A stretch of 64,000 bases of DNA, from assembly GCA_958298945.1 (NCBI GenBank), contig OY282605.1, forward strand, positions 22,422,811-22,486,810, read 5' to 3'. The DNA is from Atherix ibis. Its lineage: Eukaryota > Arthropoda > Insecta > Diptera > Athericidae. Below are positions 1 through 15,558 of the stretch, one piece after another. The notes beneath the pieces were generated by a model. That model searched no databases. It was given only the letters and a program-made list of their open reading frames with translations, and was not told where the DNA came from. Position numbers and translations under genes: made by a program. Each line of letters begins with the position of its first letter. Within the stretch, counting starts at the first letter, position 1.

Positions 1-545
1 GTGGGGAAAATAAATTATTATTTTAAAAATTGATAATAAATAATAAATGCTTCAAAACCAATTTGTTCATTAAAAAAAAAAAACCCTTATTTGCGTTTGG
101 TTAATGGTTTGTACGATTCTGGACATTTAAGGGTGGATCAGTATTTTTTATTGTATCTTTTAAGTCTTTTCTTTTGGAGAATGGACAGTGGCCGCTACCA
201 TGTAAATTCTATAGCATTGGAAAAGGGGTGATTGTTTGTTTTTAATTTTTTTGTAGAAAATCTCTAACTAATTTTGAACTGCTGCATAATGAATCCTTTA
301 CCAATTATTTCGATACTGTTCTAAATATACTAACATATTCTTATTGGTCTGAAAAATATTTAGATACAGTTTTTTTTTTAAATTTACTCCAATCCGCAAT
401 GAAGTTTTCTAGTTATTCCGTAAAGAAAATTATCGAGCAGCCGAGTTGATTCATAGATGGCAGCACAGGTTTTTGGCGGCAGTTTTTTTTGTCCTCCAAA
501 AAACAGTTTCAAAGTTCTCAGTAGACTAGTTTTAATAGTTAAAAG
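1..545. other. AT-rich sequence, no gene seen
   Basis: No coding or repeat signal that I recognise. Several poly(A)/poly(T) runs. It leads directly into the 13-bp minisatellite. Confidence 0.5.
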
Positions 546-2235
546 CCCAATCAAATCGAATTTTCAGTAGAAATTTTAGGTAGAAATTTACCTTAGAAAT
601 TTTTAGTACGAATTTTCGGTAGAAATTTTTCTTAGAAATTTACAGTAGAAATTTTCAGTACGAATTTTCCTTAGAAATTTTCCTCCGAAATTTACAATAA
701 AAAATTTCGGTAGGAATTTTCCTTAGAAATTTACAGTTGAAATTTTTAGTAGGAATTTTGAGTAGGAATTTTCAGTAGAAATGTTCAGTTTAATTTTTCA
801 GGAGGAATTTTCCTTAGAAATTTATAGTAGAAATTTTTTCAATTTTCCTTTGAAATTTTGAGCCAAGATTTTTCAGTATGAATTTGCAGTAGAAATTTTC
901 AGTAGAAATTTTTAGTAGATATTTTGAGTAGGTTTTTTCGGTAGAAATTTTCAGGAGGAATTTCAGTAGATATTTTCAGGGGGAATTTTCAGTAGAAATT
1001 TTCGGTAGAAATTTTCGGTAGAAATTTTCAGTAGAAATTTTTAGTTTAAATTTTCAGGAGGAATTTTCAGTAGAAATTTTCAGTTTAATTTTTCAGCAGG
1101 AATTTTTCTTAGAAATTTACAGTAGAAATTTTTAATAGGAATTTTGAGTAGGAATTTTTAGTAGAAATTTTCCGTAGAAATTTTGAGTAAGACTTTTCAG
1201 TAGGAATTTGCAGTAGAAATTTTCAGTAGAAATTTTTAGTAGAAATTTTGAGTAGGTTTTTTCGGTAGAAATTTTCAGGAGGAATTTTCAGTAGAAATTT
1301 TCAGTAGAAATTTTCAGTAGAAATTTTTAGTAGGAATTTTGAGTAGGAATTTTTAGTAGAAATTTCCCTTAGAAATTTTGAGTAGGTTTTTTCGGTAGAA
1401 ATTTTCAGGAGGAATTTTCAGTAGAAATTTTCAGTAGAAATTTTTAGTAAAAATTTTGAGTAGGTTTTTTCGGTAGAAATTTTCAGGAGGAATTTTCAGT
1501 AGAAATTTTCAGTAGAAATTTTCAGTAGAAATTTTTAGTAGGAATTTTGAGTAGGAATTTTTAGTAGAAATTTCCCTTAGAAATTTTGAGTAGGTTTTTT
1601 CGGTAGAAATTTTCAGTAGGAATTTGCAGTAGAAATTTTCAGTAGAAATTTTTAGTAGAAATTTTGAGTAGGTTTTTTCGGTAGAAATTTTCAGGAGGAA
1701 TTTTCAGTAGAAATTTTCAGTAGAAATTTTCAGTAGAAATTTTTAGTAGGAATTTTGAGTAGGAATTTTTAGTAGAAATTTCCCTTAGAAATTTTGAGTA
1801 GGTTTTTTCGGTAGAAATTTTCAGGAGGAATTTTCAGTAGAAATTTTCAGGGGGAATTTTCAGTAGAAATTTTCAGTTTAATTTTTCAGGAGGAATTTTC
1901 CTTAGAAATTTATAGTAGACATTTTTTCAATTTTCCTTTGAAATTTTGAGCCAAGATTTTTCAGTATGAATTTGCAGTAGAAATTTTCAGTAGAAATTTT
2001 TAGTAGGAATTTTTAGTAGAAATTTCCCTTAGAAAATTTGAGTAGGATTTTTCAGTAGGAATTTGCAGTAGAAATTTTCTTTATAAATTTTCAGTAGAAA
2101 TTTTTTATGGCAATTTTCAGTTTAAATTTTCACGAGGAATTTTCTGTAGAAATTTCCAGTAGGCATTTTCCTTAGAAATTTTAATTAGAAATTTTTCAGT
2201 ATGAATTTTTAGTAAAAATTTTCGGTAGGAATTTC
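546..2235. repeat. 13-bp minisatellite array (unit CAGTAGAAATTTT)
   Basis: About 1.7 kb of degenerate tandem units built on the 13-mer CAGTAGAAATTTT, with variants such as GGTAGAAATTTT, AGGAGGAATTTT and CTTAGAAATTTA. Diverged units recur in blocks: the phrase TTTCCCTTAGAAATTTTGAG repeats with its C at 1366, 1574 and 1782, a 208-bp period equal to 16 units, so there is higher-order structure. A second long block, at about 788-930, recurs at about 1876-2018. The reverse complement of the unit, AAAATTTCTACTG, differs by one base from the unit of the array at 58.6-60.7 kb. No open frame spans it. Confidence 0.93.
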
Positions 2236-2579
2236 CATACAAATAGTCGCTAGAGACACAAGTTTGACACGGCACTGATTTTATATAGTTCAGATCAAAT
2301 TTGAGGTACTGTAAGTTTTCAATTCCTTTTGCTGATGGTACAAGTTAAGCGATTCTAACGTAAAATTAGTATTTTTAGGCCTGAAATTTAACAGTCTCTA
2401 GTTCTATAGTATTTGTCCATTTTACAGTTTGGAGTAAATATAACTGTTATTTATACAATTATAAAATAAATATATTTTCTAAAGTAGTATTTATTAAGTA
2501 TATAATTTGCCATTTTAAAATTATTAAACAATTTAAAAAAAAATGGCCAAAAAAAAAACTCCGATTGGGATGCGATTTT

Positions 2580-2960
2580 TTCGAACAAATCTTTTTTAAG
2601 CGATGAGGCTCGTCGGCATATACTGAAATAAACTAAATTTATATATAACATATAAGTTATTAAAAATCTAGAACTATTTATGAAAAATCAATTGTATTCA
2701 TAAAAAGTGATTGGATAATGTGTATTTTGGTCTGAAGATTTTCAATGGCCCGTGTTTCTTTAAAAATGAAGGAAGGTCAGTTTTTCCTTTTTCATTTTCA
2801 AAGATGGTAATCGGTTTTTTTTTGGGTCTAAATATTTATCATTTGGACCATATGTGGTTTTAATAAAATTGTACCATAATTAACACCAGACCACGAGAAG
2901 ACGCATAATTTCCAGATTTTCTTATGTCAATTGACCTCTAAAGATTGGACAAAAAAGAAA
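2580..2960 (+). pseudogene. DD41D mariner-like transposase relic
   Basis: Translated fragments match the pattern shared by the other DD41D copies here: LSDEAR near 2594 (first catalytic Asp), then FGLKIFNGPCFFKNEG near 2728, then LDHMWF near 2845. After two stops comes Asn (AAT, 2867-2869) where the second catalytic Asp belongs. Stops and frame changes throughout show it is long dead. The 13-bp minisatellite lies about 350 bp upstream. The family assignment rests on motif order and is good; the ends are not defined. Confidence 0.6.
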
Positions 2961-7670
<4,710 letters not shown>

Positions 7671-8279
7671 TTGATGGATAACAGAATGCAAGGTCAAATT
7701 TGGTTTATTAAAAATTTTCCTAAACCATTCTCGATATTTTTGTTTTTGCAAAAAAGGGCGTGGGGGGGAGGAGGTGAGGGAATCTTGACATATCAGTAAT
7801 TCATAAAAGGTACCTGAAAAATAAAAAAAATAATTCCATAACCCAATTAATTAAATTTATAGTACTTATATTACAGATTTATATTTTTATTTTTTTAAAG
7901 ATTCTAGTTTTGGGCGGAAATTTTTTTCCAAAAAAGTGTAGAAAAAATTTCTTTCTATCCTATATCGGTTAATTCAATTAATTAATATTTAAATTTATAT
8001 ATTAATTTAATGTATCTTTAAATAATTACATCAGAATTGTAAAAATAAATGAATCCAAAAAAAATAGATTATTCAATACACATATGCAAGATTGGAAATT
8101 GAAGTGAAAAAAGAATAATTGATATTTTAATTTTGAATAGATTTTAATTTTTTTATATTACACAAATAATGTCATTATACAATAAAATATGTAAATAGTT
8201 GCTATAAAATTTCTATGGCAGCAATTCCTGTACCACTCGAATTTTTCGAGGTAAATTTTAATGGAATTTTTGAGGTACA
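7671..8279. other. AT-rich sequence, no gene seen
   Basis: Flank of the GATA array. Poly(A/T)-rich, with no motif recognised. A decayed phrase ACTCGAATTTTTCGAGG near 8237 resembles words scattered among the DD41D relics. Confidence 0.45.
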
Positions 8280-8604
8280 ATTTGATTAACGATGTTTGAT
8301 TTTTAAATGCTTTAAAGTTTGAGAAATTTTTGTGTAAATGTAAATTTTTGCATAGATATATTATATAAAAAAAAGTTGAACGGCGTCAAATCGGGCGATC
8401 TTGTAGGAAAATTGACATTACCTAATCAAGCGAAATTAAGCATTGTGGAAACATTTCTTATAATAGAGATAAAATTTGCTTGTGTTGTGTAGCTTGTAGT
8501 AACGTTTTATTCAAAGCATATATGGTTTAGATGAAAATGTTCAAGTTTAGATTAAATCATATGGACAATGCGCGCAGAATTGACGGTATCAAAGATATAC
8601 GGGC

Positions 8605-8620
8605 AAACGACACCTTTAGA
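8605..8620. repeat. Left target site duplication of the LINE
   Basis: AAACGACACCTTTAGA, identical to 9669-9684. The two copies bracket the LINE and its poly(A) tail, as expected for target-primed reverse transcription. Confidence 0.85.
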
Positions 8621-9668
8621 GACCATCACCATAAGAGTAGGCGACCACGACATCCGGTCGCTACCCTACATCCGGTATCTAGGAGTGGTCTTGGATGCCA
8701 GACTCAACTACAAAGAGCACATCTCCAGCGTCAGCAGGAAGGCATCAGCAGTACAGGGCGCACTTACGCGGATAATGTCCAATATCGGAGGCCCCAGGCA
8801 AATCCGAAGGCGACTACTGGCAACTGTGATTACCTCCGTCTTGCTATACGGAGCACCAGTGTGGGCGAAATCGCTAGAGCTAACAACATACCGCAAGACA
8901 ATGTCATCAGTCCAGCGGCTCTCAGCGATCAGAGTGGCGTCAGCATACCGAACGGTATCACACGATGCGGTCAACGTCGTGGCATCATGCCCATCCATCG
9001 ACACCCTGGCAGGAGAGCGGGAACGCCAACATCGTAGGAAGAAGGGTCCTCTGTGAAGAGGAGAGACCCGAGAGTCTTCGCCTCTGGCAAGAGAGATGGG
9101 ACAACTCGACGAAGGGTCGGTGGTCACTCGCCCGCACGGGGAAGTCGGGTATTACATCACCCAACTCTTGATTGGGCATGGATGCTTTCGGGCATACTTG
9201 TACAGATTCAAGAGAACTGACTCCCCAAACTGTCATCATTGCCGCGATGTGATCGAAGACGCAGAACACGTGTTCTTCCAGTGCACGGGCAGAACTGGAG
9301 AAAAATCTGGACCATTCCTTAAGTTCAGAACACATAGTGGAGTGCATTCTGAAGAGCCAATTGGCTTGGAACAGAATTGCAGAGTACGCGGAATCCGTTA
9401 TCAAGGATCTCCACACAACGTACGAAGAATAGGCCGCGAGGCGTCATAACATCGGGACAGCAGTAGCATCAAATAAGAACGCCCCGGCGAAGTAGTATTT
9501 ACAAAGAGTGCCGCCGGGGAACCATCGTTCCGGGAGCAAGGTTAGAGGTGCAGGTTAGGTTTTAGCGAGGTAAAAATCCCGCATAACTCGTCTGGCAGGA
9601 AAAATTTCCAGGCGAGTACCAGGGGGGAAGGTTTCCCCCTGTACCTCATTAATCTAAACATAAAAAAA
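8621..9668 (+). mobile_element. 5'-truncated R1-type LINE (non-LTR retrotransposon)
   Basis: The insert begins inside the reverse transcriptase C-terminal part (ETITIRVGDHDI, then IRYLGVVLDARLNYKEH, NIGGPRQIRRRLL, LLYGAPVWAKSL, RVASAYRTVSHDAV), a motif series typical of the R1 clade. It continues with WQERWDNSTKGRW, YYITQLLIGHGCF and a zinc-knuckle-like C-H-C region (CHHC....DAEHVFFQC near 9235-9285). The main frame (8568-9056) breaks at about 9056, moves to another frame for ERPESLRLWQERWD, and returns near 9096, so at least two frameshifts are present. A 3' UTR of about 220 bp, less AT-rich than its surroundings, ends in poly(A) at about 9661-9670. Only the last part of a full element is present. 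Confidence 0.88.
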
Positions 9669-9684
9669 AAACGACACCTTTAGA
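9669..9684. repeat. Right target site duplication of the LINE
   Basis: Second copy of AAACGACACCTTTAGA, directly after the poly(A) tail; see 8605-8620. Confidence 0.85.
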
Positions 9685-9759
9685 CCAAAGTGCGAACCGA
9701 AAATTCACTTTTTACAGATACAATGGCTTCACTATAGTTTATTTAGCCATTTATGAATC

Positions 9760-10150
9760 GAATAATAACAGGCGATGGAAAATGTTCAATTTTAGAGAAT
9801 ATCGTTTAAAAGAGATCATAGAAATAAAGGGATGAACGGTCACAGGGAATTTGAAACCCGGGATTGATGGGCAATAAGGTCTGTATGGTGGGACTGGCCG
9901 GGAGTCATTTATTATGAAGTGCTATCGTTTGTTGAAACTATTAACTCGGTGCGGTCCTGTGAGAAATTATGCCAAGCAATTGTGAAAAAATGGCCAGAAC
10001 TGATCAATAGGAAAGGTTTCGTCTTCCACCACGATAATGATCGACCAAAAACATCTTTGATGACTCGCCAAAAATGAAGACAGTTTGTCTGGGGAATTTC
10101 GATGGATTCATCGTGTAGCCTATACATGGAACCCTCAGACTAAGTGTGCT
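9760..10150 (+). pseudogene. DD34D mariner transposase relic
   Basis: The translation across frames gives TGDGKW near 9770 (first catalytic Asp, Glu to Gly beside it), VWWDWPGVIYYEVL near 9885, then INSVRSCEKLCQAIVKKWPE, NRKGFVFHHDNDRPKTSLM near 10010-10060 (second catalytic Asp), and RQFVWGIS...YMEPSD near 10080-10135 (third). This is the catalytic half of a mariner; the N-terminal helix-turn-helix half is absent. Several frameshifts and a stop after RQK. It borders the second LINE without a visible terminal repeat. Confidence 0.75.
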
Positions 10151-11475
10151 ATCATAATCCTTGTTGTGAAGATCGTCTTCAGCTCGTTTCGGTGGGATTA
10201 TATCCTTGCCGCCCTGGGCTTAGGGGGTATTTCGGAGTACATTACCAGGACAATAGAAGACTGGAGAGAGAACATACAGGATCACAAGAGGGTCCCATAG
10301 AGTTCGGTATGACAGTATTCATAGGCTCCATATCCCAGAGGAGGCGAGAATTATCGCATTCGCTGTCGATATTACTGTGGTCGTAGTGGCAAAGTATGTG
10401 GAAGAGTTAGAACAGATCTGTAATGAGACTTTTGTTTCAGCTCGAAGTTGGTTTCTGGGAGCTAGTCTTAGGCTTGCGGGCCATAAGACGGATGAAGTCC
10501 TTATCACGGATAGGAAGAGTAGGGCGAATATTCTGGGATCATCTCTAAAGTACCTAGGGTTGATAATTGACGTGGGGCTGCGACTTCAGGAACACCTATT
10601 GTACGTTGGTGGGAAGGCTAAGGGGAGAATGATGGCACTAAAGTGGCTAATGCCGAACTTTGGCGGATCCAGGTAAAGTAGAAATACCCTGTTTGCGACC
10701 GTGGTCGGGTCAATTCTGCTGTTTACTATGCCAATTTGGATGGATGGGTTGATCAGAGTAACCTATATACGTGGAGATGTCTCAATCTACCGCAGGAGCG
10801 CATTGAGGGTAGTTTGCACATTCCGAACATGTTCATATAAAGTCATTTGTGTTGTGGCCGGAATGATACCGATCGGAATACTCGCCGAAGAGCGGCAGAG
10901 GTTGTACAAACGGAGAGGTCGGTGGGACGCTGCGGCGCGATTCGTGGCTCGTATGGACGAGAAAGATATGAGTCCAAGAGGAGGTGGTAAAATAGTTGGG
11001 ATAATGCCCCTGATGGCATATGAACTCACCGTCTCATCTCGACAATAGATCCGTGGATAGATCAACAAAAAGGTGATGTTGGCTACTACCTATCCCAATT
11101 TTTGACGCCATAAGGACGTTTTTTTAGCCCAATGTACCCTCCATGTGACGGGATGATGGAGAGCGCGAAGCACGAATTTTCTTACTTTTAACCCGATTTA
11201 ATAAGGAACGAGAAGGGGCACAAAAGTGAGCTAGCGGGTCACTGATTCGAGGACGGTTTTGGAGGGTGTCAAAGTCCTTCCGACAACAGTTCTAAAAAGA
11301 CCATAACTGGATGAGAAAATAATTCATGACCCCGAAGTTATGCCTCCAAAGTAATACCTAACGGTGGTTCCACTGGGAGATATAGAAATGTGTTTAAGCA
11401 AGATAGTTTTAGTGGGTTAAAGTTCCATACTTTGTCTTTGAATGTGATTTCACCTTACTATAACCAAAAAAAAAG
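10151..11475 (+). mobile_element. R1-type LINE fragment, second copy
   Basis: Motifs in order: SFRWDYILAALGLGG near 10180 (RT), then YDSIHRLHIPEEARIIAFAVD near 10307-10370, where the catalytic Y/FADD box reads FAVD. Next come VLITDRKSR, LKYLGLIIDVGLRLQEH near 10540, MPNFGGSR followed by a stop at 10675, RRSALRVVCTFRT, CVVAGMIPIGILAEER near 10850-10895, then VGYYLSQFLTP near 11075. The segment that should carry the conserved PQGSVLGP block between 10290 and 10305 is missing. The 3' UTR runs to a short poly(A) near 11465-11474. Stops, a deletion and the altered active site make it a dead copy, more diverged than the LINE at 8.6 kb. Confidence 0.8.
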
Positions 11476-11635
11476 GTTGTACGTTCGTCCCTCCTAGATG
11501 TGAATCACAAGTTTAAACCTCTTTGATATTTATGCTGGAGTAATGATGTGCCAATAAATTTTGTGTTTAGCTTGGCGATTACAGAGTTTGACTTACGAAA
11601 AGTTACAACATGTTAATGGGGAAAATTTCTTATCA

Positions 11636-11910
11636 AGAAGGAGAGCTAGCGAGCCCCTGATGCCGGAGAATACCGTGGCCTTGAATTTGGACTCAAGGAT
11701 GGCTTAAGAGGCTGTCGAAGTCCTTGCGGCAATAGTCCCAAAAAGAATGCGTCTCTTTTTCGGTAGAAATAATTCACTTTCGATCAATTAATGCCTGATG
11801 GCGATTTCATGGGGAGATATAGAAACGTGACCAAGTAAGGTGGTTTTAGTGGATTAAAGCCACACATTTTTTCTTTCGATAATCCATTTTACAATAACAA
11901 AAAAAAAACT
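11636..11910 (+). mobile_element. 3' tail of a further copy of the same LINE family
   Basis: 11640-11909 aligns by eye with 11226-11474, the 3' UTR of the preceding LINE. Shared stretches are GAGCTAGCG, GAGG.TGTC.AAGTCCTT, GGGAGATATAGAAA.GTG, AG.TGGTTTTAGTGG.TTAAAG and a terminal ACAATAACAAAAAAAAA. There is no coding part, so this is a strongly 5'-truncated insertion or a local duplication. I found no clear target duplication. Confidence 0.6.
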
Positions 11911-13687
11911 CGCCTAAACAATCACTTAGTTCGAGTGCAAAAACTCTGTTAATGGAACCAAGAAAGGCCTGTAAAAACCATTTGATTCAATTTTTCAACC
12001 AGAAACCACAAAAGTTCTATATTCATGGCGACTTGCCTCCGCCCGAAAAATAAGAAAATATTTTCGATAATAATGGATAATAATTTCAGTGTCTCTATTT
12101 TGCTCGAAAAAAAACGCCACGAATTTTTTCGACTAACCAATATGGTGGTAGCTAGGCTTTCAACAACGAGTAAAAGTATTGTAAGCACTTTTCTAACCAT
12201 TTATCTTCATATTCCATCATATAATCCACTATTAGAGATTGTAGACATGAGGTTATAAATTATTAGAAGCTAAATGAACCAATTTATAATCAAGATCTAT
12301 AACCCATAATTTACTTATGTTTTAATCCTTTTTTATGATAATAATTTTTAAATTTTCAAAGTACCATACTGAATTTATTTTTGATAATATCTAATATAAT
12401 AAAATGTTTTTTTTGCTTTTATAATTTTTTTTCTCTTCAGGTAATTGCAAATAACAACTCCTCCTATGATAAAGTGTAAATTGTTACAATAATACACCTT
12501 CAGAATGAGTTGTTTCCGTTTGTAACAAGTTCATTATTATCAAAATGATAGAATAGGTCACAGTAGAGACTATACATAAATTAAAGTTCATTGAAACATT
12601 ATTTCTACTTAATACAGTCGATAAAAATTTTACTAAAATTGCAACATTCCCGATTATAATCTACAAATCTTATTAGAACTTTTATGGTATTCTACCAAAA
12701 AAAAAAAACAAGAAAAATTTAATGTAGAAAATATTCTGCCAAATTATAACTAAAATACTATAATTTCGCCTAAATATGACCAAATTAAGAAGAATTGGTG
12801 CAAAAAAAAAATTTATTTTTAATTGTTAACTGGTTATGTGGTCAGGTATTTTTTTTGTAAATAAAAGATCCTTTTTTGTACGTTTTAAAAAATACCTTTC
12901 AATAAGGATACGAGTATGTATCGCAACCATGAATGCAAATTTGAATTGCTCACTGCTCGTACGAGTGTTATTTTAATAAAAAGTATTAAAAAAATGGAAT
13001 AAAAGCTTTTGGATATTTTCTATTTTTTTTTCTGATTTTTTTCTACAATCAATTCCGGCACCACCAGTAAAGGGACGTACTTTTGGTGTACTAAAAAATT
13101 GGATGACCTCTTCCATGTCGGAAACATCGATAAACATAGAACGATAATCGATAGTAGGCTCAGTGTAATAACCTAAGCTCACTTGATGAATTGCATGCGA
13201 TACGATTATGAACGTACTCTTCCACTCGTAAAGTGTAGTCCTTTATTCCTATTATACTCTGGGCTGCTATTCATAGTTACTGTCAGCCAGTGTTGTGAAG
13301 AATTGTAATCGGAAATTGATAGGACCATGAATCGGTAGGGGCGCATTAACATTTTCGAATTTGTTTTAACTTTTCCTACTACTCGTTTGATTACCTAGAA
13401 ATATAATCAAATTTCTAATCCTTATGCGAAATATAATCGAATTCAATCTCATCGCATTATAGTTTTATTATGAAAATATCATTAAATAAATAGTTTTTCA
13501 TTTGATTATGAGCACCAGTAAATTGACATTTTACAAATTCTGTCAAAATTGATTATCTAAAAAAATTTATGCGATTTTAGTATATTTTTGGCATGCCGTT
13601 CAAAAATTTTGTACAAGCACATTTGTAGAGGTAATTTTTTTTTTAGTGTAATGTTATTTAATATGGCATATCGGTCATTAGATATAA
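11911..13687. other. AT-rich sequence with one candidate open frame
   Basis: No known gene or element identified. Poly(A) runs at 12697 and 12806. One less repetitive stretch at 12973-13270 is listed separately. 13480-13640 is AT-rich and leads to the LINE-derived block at 13.69 kb. Confidence 0.4.
12973..13235 (-). CDS. Unrecognised open frame, possible exon
   Basis: The minus-strand frame runs without a stop from about 13235 to 12973 and reads ...STFIIVSHAIHQVSLGYY, then TEPTIDYRSMFIDVSDMEEV, IQFFSTPKVRPFTGGAGI, and ends in a Lys/Phe-rich tail that looks like read-through into poly(A/T) DNA. The middle about 50 residues have balanced composition unlike the surrounding low-complexity frames, which is the only reason to list it. 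No start codon, splice site or family is convincing. It could be a piece of a decayed element that I do not recognise. Confidence 0.2.
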
Positions 13688-13894
13688 TGCCACGGGCTGC
13701 CTATGACCCTAGGGATGGAGATACGCCCAATCAAAGCGCAAAACAGACCTGTCCGGTATGGGTTTCTTCAGCTTAGCTGACTAGATACAGGTAGTTGTAC
13801 GCATCTCCAACGATAACCCAGCTTGCTCAATTTCAACGCATTCTTCTTAAATTTCTTGCTTGGGCCACTTCATGCATGGAAGATTTTCTCAGAT

Positions 13895-14835
13895 TTCCTC
13901 TTCTTCGTATTCTTTATATTCTTCACCTTCTTCAATTTTTCATCTTCTTCATTTTCTTCATCTTCTCCATTTTCTTTTTCTTCTCTTCTTCATCTTCCTA
14001 ATCTTCTTCATCTCCTTTATCTCCTTAGTCTTCTTTATCTTCTTCACCATCTTCTTCATGTTCACTTCTTCTTCTTCTTCATCTTCTTCTACATCTTCTT
14101 CTTCACCATCTTCTTCTTCTTCTCTTCTTCATCTTTTTCATCTTTTTCATATTCTTTATCTTCTTCACATTCTTTATTTTCTTCTTCTTCATATTTTTCA
14201 TATTTTTCAAATTCTCTTCTTCATCTTTTTCATCTTCTTCACCTTCTTCACCTTCTTCATCCTGTTCATCTTTTTCATCTACTCAATTTTCTTAACCCTC
14301 TTCATTTTCTTCACCTTCTTCACTTCTTAATCTTCTGCATCTTCTCCATTTTCTTCTTCTTCTCATTCTTCATGTTCTTCATATTCTCCATTTTCTTCTT
14401 CTTCATCTTCTTCATCTTTTTTCATCTTCTTAATCTTCTTCATCTTCTTCATCTTCTTAATCTTCTTAATCTTCTTAATCTTCTTAATCTTCTTAATCTT
14501 CTTAATCTTCTTCATCTTCCTCATCTTCTTCACCTTTTTCACCTTTGTCATCTTCTTCATTTTTTTAATCTTCTTCATATTCTTAAACTTTTTCATCTTC
14601 TTCAACTTCTTAATCTTCTTCATCTTCTTCATCTTCTTAATCTTCTTAATCTTCTTAATCTTCTTAATCTTCTTAATCTTCTTAATCTTCTTCATCTTCC
14701 TCATCTTCTTCACCTTTTTCACCTTTGTCATCTTCTTCATTTTTTTAATCTTCTTCATATTCTTAAACTTTTTCATCTTCTTCAACTTCTTAATCTTCTT
14801 CATCTTTTTCATCTTCATCTTCTTCTTCTCGCCCA
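13895..14835. repeat. CTT/TTC-rich degenerate microsatellite
   Basis: Nearly 1 kb of strand-asymmetric sequence, pyrimidine-rich on the plus strand, built from CTTCTTCAT and CTTCTTAAT 9-mers. The long open frames in it (Leu/His/Phe-rich on plus, Lys/Met/Ile-rich on minus) follow from the 9-bp period and are not genes. It sits inside LINE-derived sequence. Confidence 0.9.
14431..14806. repeat. Exact 180-bp tandem duplication inside the CTT tract
   Basis: 14431-14610 is repeated at 14611-14790 with no difference that I can see, and the match runs on to about 14805. The irregular sequence within the unit (CACCTTTTTCACCTTTGTCA and a TTCTTAAACTTTTTCATC stretch) shows that this is a true duplication and not chance similarity of simple repeats. 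It must be recent. Confidence 0.9.
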
Positions 14836-15558
14836 TCTTTCGTACCCCATGCATAAAGCAGGCAAACATGCAATCTTCCTTCAATTCCTACGTCCAATTT
14901 TCCGTCAATTCCTACTTTTAAAACGGATTACTCTGAATTAGGAGCGATCATCTTTTTGAGTTCCCGTAGGAACAATTGCCAGAATTTCAGGGTTCGCACC
15001 CCTAATGCACTGTTAGCCTTTTTGTCATATGCACCACGCCCTTCGTTAAAGGTATCATAATGAATTGCATCTACTTTTGCTCCTTGTTAGCCATTGGCCA
15101 TCATTTTGATGATAGGCTGGTCTATTATTAACATCCCGCCGCCGGGGCAGAGTCCATTTGCTAACAGTTACAAGCAAATTACCCTAACTGTTTGTAGTAG
15201 CGCCAACCTTAACCTCTACTATCATCTGCATTGGTATTATTCGGGAGTCCGACATCCCTCAGCACCAGTTCTAAGACTGAACCTACAATATAGGTGCCAA
15301 CCGCATTCCAAAAGTTCCTTATCTTGACCGGGAAAGGCGGACAAACCATCGTGAGGCTCCCGACCCCTAAAAAGCTTCAGCAAATAAAAGCTTGTAATTT
15401 TCTGGCACTGCTAGACCAGCTCAGGACATACGAATCACCAGACAAAAGTGTTTCCCTGTGCAGGAATTTATAGAGGTCAACAAACTTATTACAAATGGCA
15501 ACCAATATCTATTATTTGACTTTCAAACTGTTCTTTTCAGCTGAAATACAAGCTGACT

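Larger units (their letters stand above)
8280..9784 (-). pseudogene. DD41D transposase relic split by a LINE insertion
   Basis: Two pieces, 8280-8620 and 9669-9784, become one sequence when the LINE at 8621-9668 and one target copy are removed. The minus strand reads as a decayed DD41D transposase. The right piece gives a WCALW-EGVIGPYFF-type stretch (degraded VRTLV..KGVVCPYIF). The left piece gives a VNSERY-type region near 8570 and PTRSPDLTPF near 8385-8415, the block carrying the third catalytic Asp. The same words occur in the relics at 35.8-36.2 and 45.5-46.0 kb (CAGAATTGAC, ACGGGC.AA.GAC). Heavily mutated and certainly inactive. Confidence 0.55.
13688..15370 (-). mobile_element. LINE 3' region (minus strand), interrupted by a CTT-rich tract
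   Basis: Both edges of this block resemble the 3' region of the minus-strand LINE at 63.0-64.0 kb. Near 13700, CTGCCTATGACCCTAGGGAT matches ATGCCTACGACTATAGGGAT near 63040. Near 15160-15230, AGTTACAAGC, TAACTGTT.GT.GT and AACCTCTACT.TCAT match 63110-63180. The block is less AT-rich than its surroundings. Between the two edges lies the CTT-rich tract, which probably expanded inside this sequence. No coding part is recognisable. Family by comparison within the window; boundaries approximate. Confidence 0.5.

Noticed and set aside
546..2235. CRISPR-like array
   Set aside because: Units are 13 bp, directly adjacent, without unique spacers, in a eukaryotic setting.
8708..9416. Minus-strand open frames opposite the LINE
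   Set aside because: Shadows of the plus-strand reverse transcriptase C-terminus, which has the recognised motif series.
13823..14941. A 372-codon plus frame (Leu/His/Phe-rich) and a 173-codon minus frame (Lys/Met/Ile-rich)
   Set aside because: Both follow from the 9-bp CTTCTTCAT/CTTCTTAAT periodicity; no domain and no plausible start context.
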